Assembly (NCBI GenBank): GCA_034423775.1
Contig: CP139918.1
Coordinates: 1,798,001 to 1,862,000 of the forward strand
DNA length: 64,000 bases
Source: Alphaproteobacteria bacterium US3C007
GTDB lineage: Bacteria > Pseudomonadota > Alphaproteobacteria > Rhodobacterales > Rhodobacteraceae
Reading direction: 5' to 3'
Part shown: positions 18,667 through 28,002 of the stretch, piece by piece
Position numbering within the stretch: the stretch's first letter is position 1
Layout: each line of letters opens with the position of its first letter
Program-made: the position numbers and the translations under genes
The notes under the pieces: generated by a model
Told to the model about the DNA's origin: nothing
Seen by the model: only the letters and a program-made list of their open reading frames with translations
Databases searched by the model: none

Positions 18667-19431
18667 ATGGAAGAGTTTAAAGATCGCCCATTGCACTTTG
18701 CCTATGCGTGGCCCGTAAAAGATCCCAAACGCAGCAAAAGAGTGCTGCCACCGCCGCCTTTTCCAGAGGCAGAGCCTTGGCAATGTTCGGTCTATTACTA
18801 CTGGTGGGAGTATCTAAGGCGCCATGAGGGGTACAAACGTACCTGTGCGCAGGGTGGGCGAGGGCGCTATGCCAAGCTCTATGCAGACTTTGGCAATGTG
18901 CACGAAGGCGAATTCTGGGATTGGTGGCGCGCGCATAACTGGATCTTTGCTGAGCCACCCATAAGACAGGTAAGCACAGCTGAAGCAGGAGAGCAGGGGG
19001 ACGATCACACGCTGATCCTAAAGGTGCCCCTTGAAACATCACTGGCGATCACAACGCGCCAGTTCAAGCGTTTGGTGCGTCCTCAAATTATAAAGGCAGC
19101 GCGCCAGAAGTTGCCCAGCCGGGCGAAGTATCCAGTGGCAACGAAGCCTATCCTCTCTGCACTACATGAACATCTTCTCGTTTGGGATGCAAAGCAGAGG
19201 CATCCAAACTTCAAAGATGCAGAGCTGGCCGATCTAGTGGGTCTTCGCATCAATCACGTTGTGGATGGTGAAACTCTTCAATCCAGAAAGAGCCTCAATC
19301 TCTCGACAGATAAAATTGAAAAGAAGATTTATCGGCGTAAGCAGTTGTCCGTACAGCGTCACCTGCGCATTGCAGAGCAGTATATAGAGAATGTGGGCAA
19401 GGGGCAGTTTCCGCTGAGAGAGAAAAGATAA
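18667..19431 (+). CDS. Unrecognised island protein
   Basis: A 254-residue protein with no recognised family. The N-terminal half is rich in Trp and Tyr (WQCSVYYYWWEYLRRHEGY, FWDWWRAHNW), and the C-terminal half is basic and helical (KIEKKIYRRKQLSVQRHLR). ATG 18667 is preferred over a TTG at 18643, but no strong ribosome site precedes either. It diverges from the 276-residue gene across an AT-rich spacer. DNA binding is conceivable given the basic tail, but not shown. Confidence 0.6.
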   Translation: MEEFKDRPLHFAYAWPVKDPKRSKRVLPPPPFPEAEPWQCSVYYYWWEYLRRHEGYKRTCAQGGRGRYAKLYADFGNVHEGEFWDWWRAHNWIFAEPPIRQVSTAEAGEQGDDHTLILKVPLETSLAITTRQFKRLVRPQIIKAARQKLPSRAKYPVATKPILSALHEHLLVWDAKQRHPNFKDAELADLVGLRINHVVDGETLQSRKSLNLSTDKIEKKIYRRKQLSVQRHLRIAEQYIENVGKGQFPLREKR

Positions 19432-19580
19432 TTCCACTATGGGGCAAACACAGTCGGTTGACCCACTATGGGCCAACATTGTGTTTCCCGAGTCTTGGCC
19501 GGTTTTGGTTTGCCCAGAGTCTCCCGTTGTACACAGCGCAATGAGATAAATAAATGTGTAAGTTATTTAGGGAGTTAATT

Positions 19581-19907
19581 ATGAGCATAAGATTATTGGA
19601 ACATATACGCGATGAGTTGAGAGGTGCCGGTGCAATTCAAAATACACCAGAGTTTTGCACAAGCTGGCTGGGAAGAAGTGAGGGCTACATTAGAACACTG
19701 CGTTTTCACCGACTAGAACCCAGTGTGGAAGCGCTAAGTGTGTGTTCCCACAAACTTGGATATTATGCAGATCAGCTGAGGTCGAGTGACCAAACAGCCC
19801 ACCAGACGTGGGTCGTTACATTTGATCGCCTGAAAGACCTTTGTGAGAGCGCAATCGCTAAACAGTCCCATGCCATCTGGAAGCAACCAGAGCGCATGGG
19901 TGCATGA
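19581..19907 (+). CDS. Small unrecognised island protein
   Basis: A 108-residue protein starting MSIRLLEHIRDELRGAG, with segments SWLGRSEGYIRTLRFH and EPSVEALSVCSHKLG that read like a compact helical, helix-turn-helix-style fold. It vaguely recalls small DUF6626-type proteins of alphaproteobacterial elements; that match is from memory and weak. It is followed 12 bases later by another small gene on the same strand, so the two probably form an operon. Confidence 0.6.
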   Translation: MSIRLLEHIRDELRGAGAIQNTPEFCTSWLGRSEGYIRTLRFHRLEPSVEALSVCSHKLGYYADQLRSSDQTAHQTWVVTFDRLKDLCESAIAKQSHAIWKQPERMGA

Positions 19908-19919
19908 GGTAGAAACAGT

Positions 19920-20282
19920 ATGGATGATGCAAGAGAAGAAATGCGCAAGCTCATTGATGTAATCGAGAAGGGCGCAAAAAGCACCAGTGTTGAGCAAGCG
20001 GTGGACGACATTAAACTCTTCGCAAATACAGCCAGCTTCCTCGCCAACGCGCTGGATACGCGGCTCAAGACCAAAGACGCCAAGCCAAAGAGTAAGTCAA
20101 AATCCGCAAAGACTGTGGGGCAACTAAAACCACCCGTGGCTGCAATCCCAAAGTCTGCGAATACACCTAAGCCACAAGACACCACAACCGGTATGCCACC
20201 TGCCATCAGCACGGCAATCTCACAGGCAGATTATGACAGGCTGAAGCCGCAGGGTGCGCAGGCACCGCTAGGCAGCAGTTAA
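19920..20282 (+). CDS. Small Lys/Pro-rich unrecognised protein
   Basis: A 120-residue protein. The first 55 residues are helical (MDDAREEMRKLIDVIEKGA), followed by a low-complexity Lys/Ser stretch (KTKDAKPKSKSKSAK) and a Pro/Thr-rich, probably disordered tail. A GAGG-type site precedes the ATG. It is likely cotranscribed with the 108-residue gene. The function is unknown. Confidence 0.6.
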   Translation: MDDAREEMRKLIDVIEKGAKSTSVEQAVDDIKLFANTASFLANALDTRLKTKDAKPKSKSKSAKTVGQLKPPVAAIPKSANTPKPQDTTTGMPPAISTAISQADYDRLKPQGAQAPLGSS

Positions 20283-20412
20283 AATCCAACACCCGCAATG
20301 AATTACGCCGCAAATCTCGCCAAAACTGTACAATTTTGGGCGCGTGTAAGGGAATTTAATCCCAGTTGCTCTATCTCTTAAGACACATAGTTAAATACGA
20401 ATTAGGTGACAC

Positions 20413-20829
20413 ATGGGCGAACTTAGCCGAGAAAACTTTTATGCAAAAATTGTAACAGCACCGCGTGCGGTACAGGGCTTCTTTGAAACAGTGATTGAAC
20501 ACTTCAATAAGAGGAATGATATCCACGCACACCACACAGATACGAACGGTGGGGATCTAAGATTAGCCCTGCCTGCAGAGCTTGCGCGGCATCACACCAT
20601 CAGAAACTTCTCCACGCTATGCTGGCAAAGCCGAAACCAAAAGATTTTTGTGCGCAGTTATCTCACGCCAGAGGAAATGGCTGTGTTTGGTTTTGCAGGC
20701 GTTAAAATCCCTCGCAATATCAACGAACCTCTCCACAGTGAACTCCGTTTAGGCGAACTAGATTGGCGATATCGCGCACAGGACTTTATCAGAGCAAGTG
20801 AGGCAGCGGCACTTAAAATGATGGGGTGA
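20413..20829 (+). CDS. Unrecognised island protein
   Basis: A 138-residue protein with no recognised family and no membrane segment. Its composition (many His, Arg and Asn in ENFYAKIVTAPRAVQGFF and ELARHHTIRNFSTLCW) suggests a small soluble protein. It is the last gene of the island before a 32-bp palindromic repeat and the LysR region. The reading frame and codon use look real, but no role can be given. Confidence 0.6.
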   Translation: MGELSRENFYAKIVTAPRAVQGFFETVIEHFNKRNDIHAHHTDTNGGDLRLALPAELARHHTIRNFSTLCWQSRNQKIFVRSYLTPEEMAVFGFAGVKIPRNINEPLHSELRLGELDWRYRAQDFIRASEAAALKMMG

Positions 20830-20875
20830 TCCTGTTGGTTAATGGGTTGAGCTTTGGTTTGGCAGGGTTGGGTAA

Positions 20876-20907
20876 ACTGTGTCTACAACCTAGTGAAAGA
20901 ACGCAGT
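20876..20907. repeat. 32-bp palindromic repeat, copy 1
   Basis: The ends ACTGTGT and ACGCAGT are near-inverted repeats around CTACAACCTAGTGAAAGA. It differs from the copy at 53826-53857 at only two of 32 positions. Further copies lie at 55884-55915 and, diverged, at 55766-55797. It sits at the right end of the 15-21 kb island. Confidence 0.8.
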
Positions 20908-20952
20908 TCATTCGAGTTACCAGAAAATGATTTGACGACGACTTTTTCGGTT

Positions 20953-21426
20953 TCAGAAGTCCTGCGCTCTCATCCAGTCTACAAAGATATTTGCAGCTGG
21001 CGATAATTGCCCCTTCGTTGGTATGACGATACAGTAAGCGAAATTAGAAATAGCAATTTCTGACAACCAAACAAGCTGACCGCTTTCTATCTCTGGCTCT
21101 GCAAACTCGTCCTGCATCCCTAATCCATTTCCAGATATGACTGCCTGAAGGCGGGTATTTGCATCCGGTAGCGAAAGAGAATTTTTTTTTGGTGTAAATT
21201 TAAGTCCCGCAAGATACAGCATCACCGCATGTTGGATGATCTCAGGACTGGTTCTGAAGTGGCGGTAGAATACAGTATTAGGCATGTCACAGAAGTTAAT
21301 TTCCAAGATGCTGTCGGGCAAGGTGGTTTTTTCTGACAAGACCATTCCACATAATTCGGCGAGTACGACCATATCCAAGGTTACTTTGAGGCGATCAAAA
21401 AGGCTGATCTCGGAGCCACTCTTCAA
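20953..21426 (-). pseudogene. LysR regulator, C-terminal fragment
   Basis: The C-terminal part of a LysR substrate-binding domain. Its last 60 residues (LPDANTRLQAVISGNGLG and onward) align with the end of the intact LysR directly upstream (LPDANSRLQAVISGNGIA). The DNA-binding half is absent and the frame overlaps the intact gene's stop, so this is probably the remnant of a tandem paralogue. It should not be functional as a regulator, though the open frame still allows a 157-residue product. Confidence 0.75.
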
Positions 21427-22264
21427 ACCGTATCGCTGCCGTAGAAGTGCCTTGGTTTTTTGAAGGGATCACGTAATAGCCATACCCTGCCAGCCATATG
21501 TCAGAAATTGGCTTCAACAAGCCTGAATCAATCTCGGGCTTTGCCAGTTCATCCAGAAGGGCGATGCCATTACCTGATATAACTGCTTGCAGGCGGCTAT
21601 TTGCATCCGGTAAATGCACAGGCTTATGTCGAGGGTCATAGTCAAACCCCGCCAGCGCGTGCCAGAGTTTCCAGCCTTCCATCCCTGATGCATCAGGCAA
21701 AAGCGGCACCTCAGTGACAAGGTTGGCAAGTCCGATTTCCCCTGCTCTTTCAGCGATTTCAGGATTGGCCAACGGCACAGTGCGCGATGGATAAAGATGT
21801 GTCCCCTGGCGATTGCCGGTCTCGGCATCACACCAGAACACGGTCATATCCAACATCGGATTGTTCAGATCTGCCGTCGTGTTGATCGGCTCCACCCTCA
21901 GCGCGATATCTGGGTGATTTTGCGTGAAGTCAGACAGTCGCGGGCCAAGCCACCGAGCGATGAACCAGCTATGAGCGCCTACGCAGAGTGGTTGTTCAAC
22001 GTTTGACCTTATTTCGTCCATTACGGACTCGATAAGACCAAAATGCTTTGCAGCAGCATCTCTCAGGCGCGTGCCTTCACCCGTGAGACGGATATGCATG
22101 TGGCGGCGCTCGAAAAGGGGTACGCCCAGTTCATCTTCCAGTTTGGCAATCTGGTAGCTCACGGCGCCCTTGGACATATTCAAGGCCTCGCCTGCCGCCG
22201 TGAAACTCATTTTCTCAGCTACAGTGCGGAAAATGTTGAGACTGTCAAATGATCGAAAACGCAT
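21395..22264 (-). CDS. LysR-family regulator of the AidB/GcvT operon
   Basis: A 289-residue LysR protein: N-terminal winged HTH (MSFTAAGEALNMSKGAVSYQIAKLE) and an effector-binding domain from about residue 90. It diverges from the 22.4-31.5 kb operon, so it is the likely activator or repressor of that operon. Six bases upstream of its ATG lies a 17-bp AT-rich palindrome shared with two paralogues in this window. No Shine-Dalgarno sequence is visible at that spot. Confidence 0.92.
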   Translation of the reverse strand: MRFRSFDSLNIFRTVAEKMSFTAAGEALNMSKGAVSYQIAKLEDELGVPLFERRHMHIRLTGEGTRLRDAAAKHFGLIESVMDEIRSNVEQPLCVGAHSWFIARWLGPRLSDFTQNHPDIALRVEPINTTADLNNPMLDMTVFWCDAETGNRQGTHLYPSRTVPLANPEIAERAGEIGLANLVTEVPLLPDASGMEGWKLWHALAGFDYDPRHKPVHLPDANSRLQAVISGNGIALLDELAKPEIDSGLLKPISDIWLAGYGYYVIPSKNQGTSTAAIRFEEWLRDQPF

Positions 22265-22270
22265 ATCTGT

Positions 22271-22287
22271 GTTTAATTATTTTAAAC
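22271..22287. promoter_or_regulatory. Shared LysR-locus palindrome, copy A
   Basis: GTTTAATTATTTTAAAC, a 17-bp AT-rich inverted repeat of the T-N11-A kind used by LysR proteins, ends six bases before the LysR start codon on the minus strand. Near-identical copies sit at the same distance before two related LysR genes (39600 and 45982). Confidence 0.65.
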
Positions 22288-22358
22288 ATAGTGATCAAAA
22301 AACTAAGTTTGCGTCAATTGCAATTTAATTGTTTGATTGGTCCCAAAGGAGATCCCTC

Positions 22359-24008
22359 ATGTCATTACGCGACCCAATAGCGAGACTGCCAACTCATGAG
22401 GTAACCAATATGCCTCCGCATATGGGCAACCAGAACCTCTGGCAGGATGATAATGCGCTGCAGCACTGGACTCATGCTGAGGGCGGAGCATTTCACGCTG
22501 AACATCTTGCGCATGTCGGGCAATTAACAGGGTTGGAAGAAACTTTTGATAAAGCTAATCAGGCCAATCGAAATGGGCCGGAACTACGCGCATTTGATCG
22601 ATACGGCATGCGCATCAATGCGGTTGAGTTTCATCCGGCCTATCATGATCTTATGGATCTCGCGATATCCAACCAAGTTCACAATTTCGCTTGGCATAAT
22701 GAAGGGAACGCAGGCCATGTAGGTCAGTCTGTTCTGACATACATGTTCAACCAGCCCGAAGGTGGCGTGATGTGCCCGATGGCGATGGCGTATTCCGTTG
22801 TGCCATCCCTGCGCATGGCGCCCGCAGTTGCAGAAGAATGGATGCCCCGCGTCCTGTCCACCAAATATGACCGCCGTGATATCCCTGCGCACGAGAAGAC
22901 CGGCGCGATGATCGGCATGTTCATGACCGAGAAACAGGGCGGATCGGACGTGCGCGCCAATTCGACAGTGGCCCGGCCTGACAGCGACGGTTACCTGCTG
23001 ACCGGGCACAAGTTCTTTTGCTCGGCCCCTATGTGCGACGCTTTTCTGGTATTGGCCAATACTGAGGGCATGGGAATTTCCTGTTTCCTGGTGCCTCGCT
23101 GGCGGCCCGACGGCACACGCAACAATCTATTTATTCAGCGGATGAAAGACAAACTGGGCAACAAATCCAACGCCTCGACCGAAATGGAGTTTCAGGATAC
23201 ATACGGTGTGATGGTGGGCGAGGAAGGCCGCGGTATTCGGACGATCATCGAGATGGTGACGGGCAATCGTCTCTATTGCGCTATGTCTTCGGCGGGGATC
23301 ATGCGGCAGGCCCTGGTGCAGGCGCTCCATCACACCACGCACCGGTCAGCATTTCAGAAACGATTGATCCAACAGCCACTTATGCAGAACGTTCTTGCTG
23401 ATATGGCAGTAGAGGTTGAAGCTGCGTTAGCTCTCGGATTGCGGATCGCGCGAGCAATGGACAACGCGAATGATCCGGCCGAGGCGGCTCTGGCACGCAT
23501 CGGGACGACGGTGGCTAAATACTGGAATACCAAACGCTGCCCGAGCCTCGTGGTCGAGGCATTAGAATGTCATGGAGGCCCAGGTTATGTCGAGGAAAGC
23601 ATCATGCCGCGCCTCTATCGCGAGGCGCCGCTAAACTCGATCTGGGAAGGGTCCGGCAATGTCATGGGTTTGGACGTGCTGCGCGCTATTGGGCGCGAGC
23701 GCGAGGCGATCCCTGCTTTGATGACAGAACTAGAGAAAGCGCGTGGAAACCATCCCAATCTCGACCGGGCAATCGACGAGTTACGCGATGAACTGGCAGA
23801 CAAAGAGGGGCTGGAGGGCCGAATGCGCATGGTGACCGAGATGATGGCACTGACCTTACAAGGGGCGCTGTTGACCTGTTATGGTAACAGCGCTGTTGCC
23901 GATGCCTTTTGCGCCAGTCGCCTCGCTCCACGCTATCGTGGCGCATTTGGGACCTTACCGAAGGGGCTGGATCTCGACGCCATCATCGGCCGCGCCCTAC
24001 CGGGTTAG
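22359..24008 (+). CDS. AidB-like acyl-CoA dehydrogenase
   Basis: A 549-residue FAD-dependent acyl-CoA dehydrogenase of the AidB branch. Its length matches AidB (about 540), as do the segments FHPAYHDLMDLAISNQVHNFA, MTEKQGGSDVRANST and RLYREAPLNSIWEGSGN, the last with the catalytic-type Glu region. AidB of E. coli is linked to alkylation response, but related enzymes act in catabolism. ATG 22359 follows AAAGGAG. As first gene of an operon with CoA ligase and thiolase genes it most likely oxidises an acyl-CoA intermediate. Confidence 0.85.
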   Translation: MSLRDPIARLPTHEVTNMPPHMGNQNLWQDDNALQHWTHAEGGAFHAEHLAHVGQLTGLEETFDKANQANRNGPELRAFDRYGMRINAVEFHPAYHDLMDLAISNQVHNFAWHNEGNAGHVGQSVLTYMFNQPEGGVMCPMAMAYSVVPSLRMAPAVAEEWMPRVLSTKYDRRDIPAHEKTGAMIGMFMTEKQGGSDVRANSTVARPDSDGYLLTGHKFFCSAPMCDAFLVLANTEGMGISCFLVPRWRPDGTRNNLFIQRMKDKLGNKSNASTEMEFQDTYGVMVGEEGRGIRTIIEMVTGNRLYCAMSSAGIMRQALVQALHHTTHRSAFQKRLIQQPLMQNVLADMAVEVEAALALGLRIARAMDNANDPAEAALARIGTTVAKYWNTKRCPSLVVEALECHGGPGYVEESIMPRLYREAPLNSIWEGSGNVMGLDVLRAIGREREAIPALMTELEKARGNHPNLDRAIDELRDELADKEGLEGRMRMVTEMMALTLQGALLTCYGNSAVADAFCASRLAPRYRGAFGTLPKGLDLDAIIGRALPG

Positions 24009-24037
24009 TAGGCAAATATCCATAGAAGAGGTGAGCC

Positions 24038-24655
24038 ATGAACATTGCACTTTTAGGCGCAACTGGTGCAGTTGGAGGCCATTTTCTCAACAAGGCGCTT
24101 GCCGCCGGTTATGAGGTCAAAGCCTTAGTTAGGACGCCCGAAAAACTGAGAAAAGATGCAAGTCTTTCTGCACTCAAGGGCGACGTTGCAAACCCAGTGG
24201 ATGTCGCGGAACTTATTCGCGGCACTGATGTCGTTGTCAGTTGCCTTGGCAATGTCAAAGGTGTGTTGATTATGGAAAAAGCGGCCGAGGCAATTTTGCA
24301 AACCGCCGCTGAACAATCAAACCCGCCAAAATGTTTGTTCCTAAGTAGCATCGGGTGTGGCGGCACGTCTTGGATCGTCAAACAAATGCTGCAAATGATA
24401 GGTGGGCGTTCTAGTTTCGCTGATTATGAACGAGCGGATGCTCGTATATCACGTGAAGAAAAGGTCCCATATGTATTGGTCCGCCCTGCTGCCCTGAAGG
24501 AGAAACCCGGAAACGGGAAATATCGCGTTTTTCGCGGTGACGGAACTTTTGCACGACCGATTACCAAAGAAGATGTCGCTGAGTTTCTGCTCGATGCTAT
24601 TTCAAGCAATCAGTGGGACGGCCTTGGTGGTCTACAATTAGCGGGGATGAAGTAA
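24038..24655 (+). CDS. NAD(P)-binding epimerase/reductase-like protein
   Basis: A 205-residue atypical short-chain dehydrogenase of the NAD(P)H-binding (NmrA/PF13460-like) group. The N-terminal LLGATGAVGGHFLNKAL is the glycine-rich dinucleotide motif; further conserved parts are DVVVSCLGN, SSIGCGG and VRPAAL. Catalytic Tyr-x-x-x-Lys is not evident, as usual in this group. It lies 29 bases behind the AidB-like gene with GAGGTGAG as ribosome site. The substrate is unknown. Confidence 0.8.
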   Translation: MNIALLGATGAVGGHFLNKALAAGYEVKALVRTPEKLRKDASLSALKGDVANPVDVAELIRGTDVVVSCLGNVKGVLIMEKAAEAILQTAAEQSNPPKCLFLSSIGCGGTSWIVKQMLQMIGGRSSFADYERADARISREEKVPYVLVRPAALKEKPGNGKYRVFRGDGTFARPITKEDVAEFLLDAISSNQWDGLGGLQLAGMK

Positions 24656-24760
24656 TCATGACTTAGCCGGTACTGACCTAACCTATCCCGCAAAATTGGT
24701 AGGTTTGACCAATATTTATCTAACAAACCCATAAAGACCATAGCAAAAGGAAATAAACAC

Positions 24761-25903
24761 ATGGCCGGAATGGTATTGCCCATCATTTCAAGCGCTGCGC
24801 GTTCACCCTGGTTCAAGGCGACGTGCGATCTCACTACCGCGTATGGCGATCACGAAGGGCGGCTGACCCCTGTTACATTCGATCGCTCCATCGCAGATGA
24901 ATATCGCGTGCTTCGCACCCGTGTGGGTATATTTGATGTGCCTGAACGCCCGTTGGAAATTCGTGGTCAGGGCGCAGCGGCGTTCCTTGACTATGTGTTC
25001 ACTCGGCCCGTCAGCACCATGGCTGTAGATCGGGGGCGTTATGGCTTGATGTGTCACCACGGTGGCGGCATTGCTTGTGATGGCGTGATTTTTCGCCTAG
25101 CGAAAGATTGGTTTTGGTATGTTCATGCGGACCGCGACGTATTTACTTGGCTTCAGGCGTTGAGCCTCGGCCATGACGTGGAAATCCGTGATCCGGGCGC
25201 CTGGGCAATTCAGATCCAAGGGCCAACCAGCCTCGAGATACTAGATGCCTGTGTTGATGGCGGGGCCCCGGAAAGGTTCAAATATTACCATTCGAGACAG
25301 GTCACCATGGGCGGTCAGCCCGTTCTGATTAGCCGAACAGGCTGGACTGGCGAGCTGGGTTTTGAGGTCTACAACATGGATCCAAATGTCGATGGAAACG
25401 CTTTATGGTCTCACCTGCTTGAGGCAGGCGCACCGCATGGGATGGAGGTCTTATCAACCTATTCCATGAACCCGCGCCGGATCGAGGCGGGGATCATGAA
25501 CTACGGCACCGACATGGGCTGGGATACGACGCCGTTTGATCTGGGGCTAGGGGACTTTGTAGATTTTGGCCATGACTTCGTTGGAAGGGATGCCTTGCAG
25601 GCCGCCGAATTTGCTCCACGCTTTTCCGGTTTTGTGACAGAGGCGAATGATATTAAGTGGGGAGCGTCTGTTATGGCGAACGGCGTAGCAGTTGGCCGTG
25701 TAAAAGCGTTTGAGATGTCACCGACTCTTGGCACGGGTATTGGCTATGTCCTTTTCGAAACACCTGCGGCTATGTCGGCCAATGCTTTCATAGTGAAGGG
25801 CCGAGATGGCATTGAGTATCCTCTTGCCCTGCATAAATTACCGTTTTTTGACTCTGAGAAACGTATTCCTCGCGGCCTTGAGGTCATGGAGTTCAAGGGA
25901 TGA
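24761..25903 (+). CDS. GcvT/DmdA-like aminomethyltransferase-family protein
   Basis: A 380-residue folate-dependent methyl or formaldehyde transferase of the GcvT family. The family includes glycine cleavage T protein and DMSP demethylase DmdA. Seen here are VGIFDVPERPLEIRGQ, IQIQGPTSLEILDA and SRTGWTGELGFEVY, where the folate-side Glu is expected. It keeps the GcvT-like TGELGFE rather than the SKQGGFE stretch I recall for true DmdA, so it is not called dmdA. The absence of gcvH and gcvP argues against glycine cleavage. Its stop overlaps the next start. A demethylase for a methylated S, N or O compound is the best guess. Confidence 0.82.
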   Translation: MAGMVLPIISSAARSPWFKATCDLTTAYGDHEGRLTPVTFDRSIADEYRVLRTRVGIFDVPERPLEIRGQGAAAFLDYVFTRPVSTMAVDRGRYGLMCHHGGGIACDGVIFRLAKDWFWYVHADRDVFTWLQALSLGHDVEIRDPGAWAIQIQGPTSLEILDACVDGGAPERFKYYHSRQVTMGGQPVLISRTGWTGELGFEVYNMDPNVDGNALWSHLLEAGAPHGMEVLSTYSMNPRRIEAGIMNYGTDMGWDTTPFDLGLGDFVDFGHDFVGRDALQAAEFAPRFSGFVTEANDIKWGASVMANGVAVGRVKAFEMSPTLGTGIGYVLFETPAAMSANAFIVKGRDGIEYPLALHKLPFFDSEKRIPRGLEVMEFKG

Positions 25904-28002
25904 AAGACACCGCGTCCAGCGTTTGCCGCGAAAACCTCAAACGTCTCCTGAAACCGCGCCACATCGCTTTTGTCGGCGGCAAAGCCGTTGAAGACTGTAT
26001 TAACGCCACCCGTAAGTCCGGCTTTACTGGGCACATCTGGGCGGTGCATCCGCAATACACCGAACTTGCTGGCGTCGCTTGCGTGCCCAGCCTTGCGGAT
26101 TTGCCCGAACCGCCGGATGCGACCCTAATTGCCGTATCGCGTGAGCGCACGGTTGACGTGGTAGCCGAGCTTAACGCTATGGGCGCTGGTGGCGCCGTCT
26201 CCATTGTCGGTGAATTTGCCGAAACGGGAGAGGACGGCGCGGCCCTACAAACACGACTGGTCACAGCGGCGGGTGATCTGGCGCTTGTTGGCCCGAACTG
26301 CCTGGGCGTGATGAACATGTTTGATGGCATGGCCGTCTGGGGCGGTGACAACGTGTTTTCGCCTGTTGCGGGCGATGGTGTCGCCCTGATCAGCCAGTCA
26401 GGTTATGTCGCTTATTCGGTGACCAATGTCGAACAGGCCCTGCCGCTGGGCTATGCCATTTCGATGGGCAATCAGGCCGTTCTCAACGTGGCCGATTACA
26501 TCGACGCCATGCTGGATGACCCCCGCGTGCGTGCCATCGGTCTCTACCTCGAAGGGATCGTGGATATATCCGCCTTCAGTACCGCCGCCATGCGTGCGGT
26601 GAAACAGGGTGTGCCGCTTGTAGCGCTGAAGGCTGGTGGTACGCAGGAAAGTGCTGAACTGGCGCAAAGCCATTCCGGCACCCTGGCCGTGGACAACGAA
26701 ATCTGGTCAGCCCTTTTCCGTCGGTTCGCAATTGTCGAAGCAGGTTCTCCCAAGGCGCTGATAGAGGCGCTCAAATTACTGGGCAGTCCCAAGCCCCCCA
26801 AAGGCAACCGCGTTGTTGCTGCGGCCAATTCTGGCGGTTACGCAGCGATGATTGGGGAAAAGGGGCGTAATGTCGGACTGGATTTCCCTGCACCCACAAA
26901 GGCGCAACGCAACGCATTGCGTCAGACCGTCCCAGAGCTGGTTTCTCTGATGAACCCGCTGGATTGGAACCTGCCCTGGGCCGCGATGTCTACACCTGAT
27001 ACCTCGGACAACGGCATGGGGCTCTTGATGGATGATCGCTGCGATCTGCTTGTCTATTTTGTCGATTGGCCACGTGAGCTGGACGTGGCCGATGTCTGGT
27101 GGCCGACACTTGAAGGGTTGATCCAGCTGAACAACCGCATGGATTGCCCCGTGGTCATTGCCAGTGTCTTGCCCGATGGTTTGCCTGCTGATCTGCGGCT
27201 CCGGTTAGCCAATGCAGGGGTAGTCACGTTGCAGGGGTTGGATGACACACTCTGCGCGATAAGAACTGTGGCGCAATACTCTATTTTGCGCGCGCAGGTT
27301 TTGGCCGATGTTGAGAACCGTTTGTTGTCCACACCAGCAGTTTTGACCGGGTCGTTGGTCACCCTGAACGAGGAAATGGGTAAAGCTTTGATTGCAGAGC
27401 ATGACATCCCAGTTCCGGCCCACGCGACTGGCACATTCGAAGAAGTTATTGCTGCAGCAGACCTTCTTGGGTTTCCGTTGGCGGTCAAACTGCTTAATGA
27501 AGATCTGCTGCATAAGAACCGCGCAGGCGCTGTGCATCTAAATATCAATGACGCATCTGGTTTGAAGCAAGCTATCAGCGCCATCCAGACCTCTGTTAGT
27601 CGATACGATGCCCGCCTCGACACCAGTCATTTCCTAATCGAAAACATGGTTGAAGCGCCTAGGGCTGAATTCATTGTTGGTGTGAGCCACAAACCTGGAA
27701 TTGGACATGTACTTGTGATAGGTCGAGGCGGGACTGATGTGGAAGAGTTGAGGGATTTTGCCACGCTGCTTCTACCTGTAAGCGCTGTGCAAATCGAAGA
27801 CGCGATACGTCGGCTGAGCCTGGTACGTAAGTTGGGGCTGGACCAACAGGACATTGCCTCGCTGGTGCAAGTTGTCAGTCAAGTTGCCCAATTTTCCGAT
27901 CAATATCGTGACAGACTTGTAGAATTGGATGTGAACCCAATCATCTTGGATACCTTTGGAAACTGCACAGCAGTTGATGCGATGATGAGGATGAGAACAT
28001 GA
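25900..28002 (+). CDS. NDP-forming acyl-CoA synthetase (acetate--CoA ligase family)
   Basis: A 700-residue fused acyl-CoA synthetase of the NDP-forming type. Residues 1-140 form the CoA-binding domain (HIAFVGGKAVEDCINAT, VGPNCLGVMN), about 150-460 the succinyl-CoA-ligase-like flavodoxin domains with the phosphohistidine region SHSGTLAVDNEIW, and about 480-700 the ATP-grasp domain (FPLAVKLLNEDLLHKN, LDVNPIIL). It activates a carboxylic acid to its CoA ester. It is coupled by overlapping start and stop codons to the GcvT-like and thiolase genes, suggesting a demethylated acid is activated and then cleaved. Confidence 0.9.
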   Translation: MKDTASSVCRENLKRLLKPRHIAFVGGKAVEDCINATRKSGFTGHIWAVHPQYTELAGVACVPSLADLPEPPDATLIAVSRERTVDVVAELNAMGAGGAVSIVGEFAETGEDGAALQTRLVTAAGDLALVGPNCLGVMNMFDGMAVWGGDNVFSPVAGDGVALISQSGYVAYSVTNVEQALPLGYAISMGNQAVLNVADYIDAMLDDPRVRAIGLYLEGIVDISAFSTAAMRAVKQGVPLVALKAGGTQESAELAQSHSGTLAVDNEIWSALFRRFAIVEAGSPKALIEALKLLGSPKPPKGNRVVAAANSGGYAAMIGEKGRNVGLDFPAPTKAQRNALRQTVPELVSLMNPLDWNLPWAAMSTPDTSDNGMGLLMDDRCDLLVYFVDWPRELDVADVWWPTLEGLIQLNNRMDCPVVIASVLPDGLPADLRLRLANAGVVTLQGLDDTLCAIRTVAQYSILRAQVLADVENRLLSTPAVLTGSLVTLNEEMGKALIAEHDIPVPAHATGTFEEVIAAADLLGFPLAVKLLNEDLLHKNRAGAVHLNINDASGLKQAISAIQTSVSRYDARLDTSHFLIENMVEAPRAEFIVGVSHKPGIGHVLVIGRGGTDVEELRDFATLLLPVSAVQIEDAIRRLSLVRKLGLDQQDIASLVQVVSQVAQFSDQYRDRLVELDVNPIILDTFGNCTAVDAMMRMRT

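Noticed and set aside
24761..25903. Calling this gene dmdA (DMSP demethylase)
   Set aside because: The key stretch reads TGELGFE as in GcvT rather than the segment I recall for DmdA, so only family level is given.
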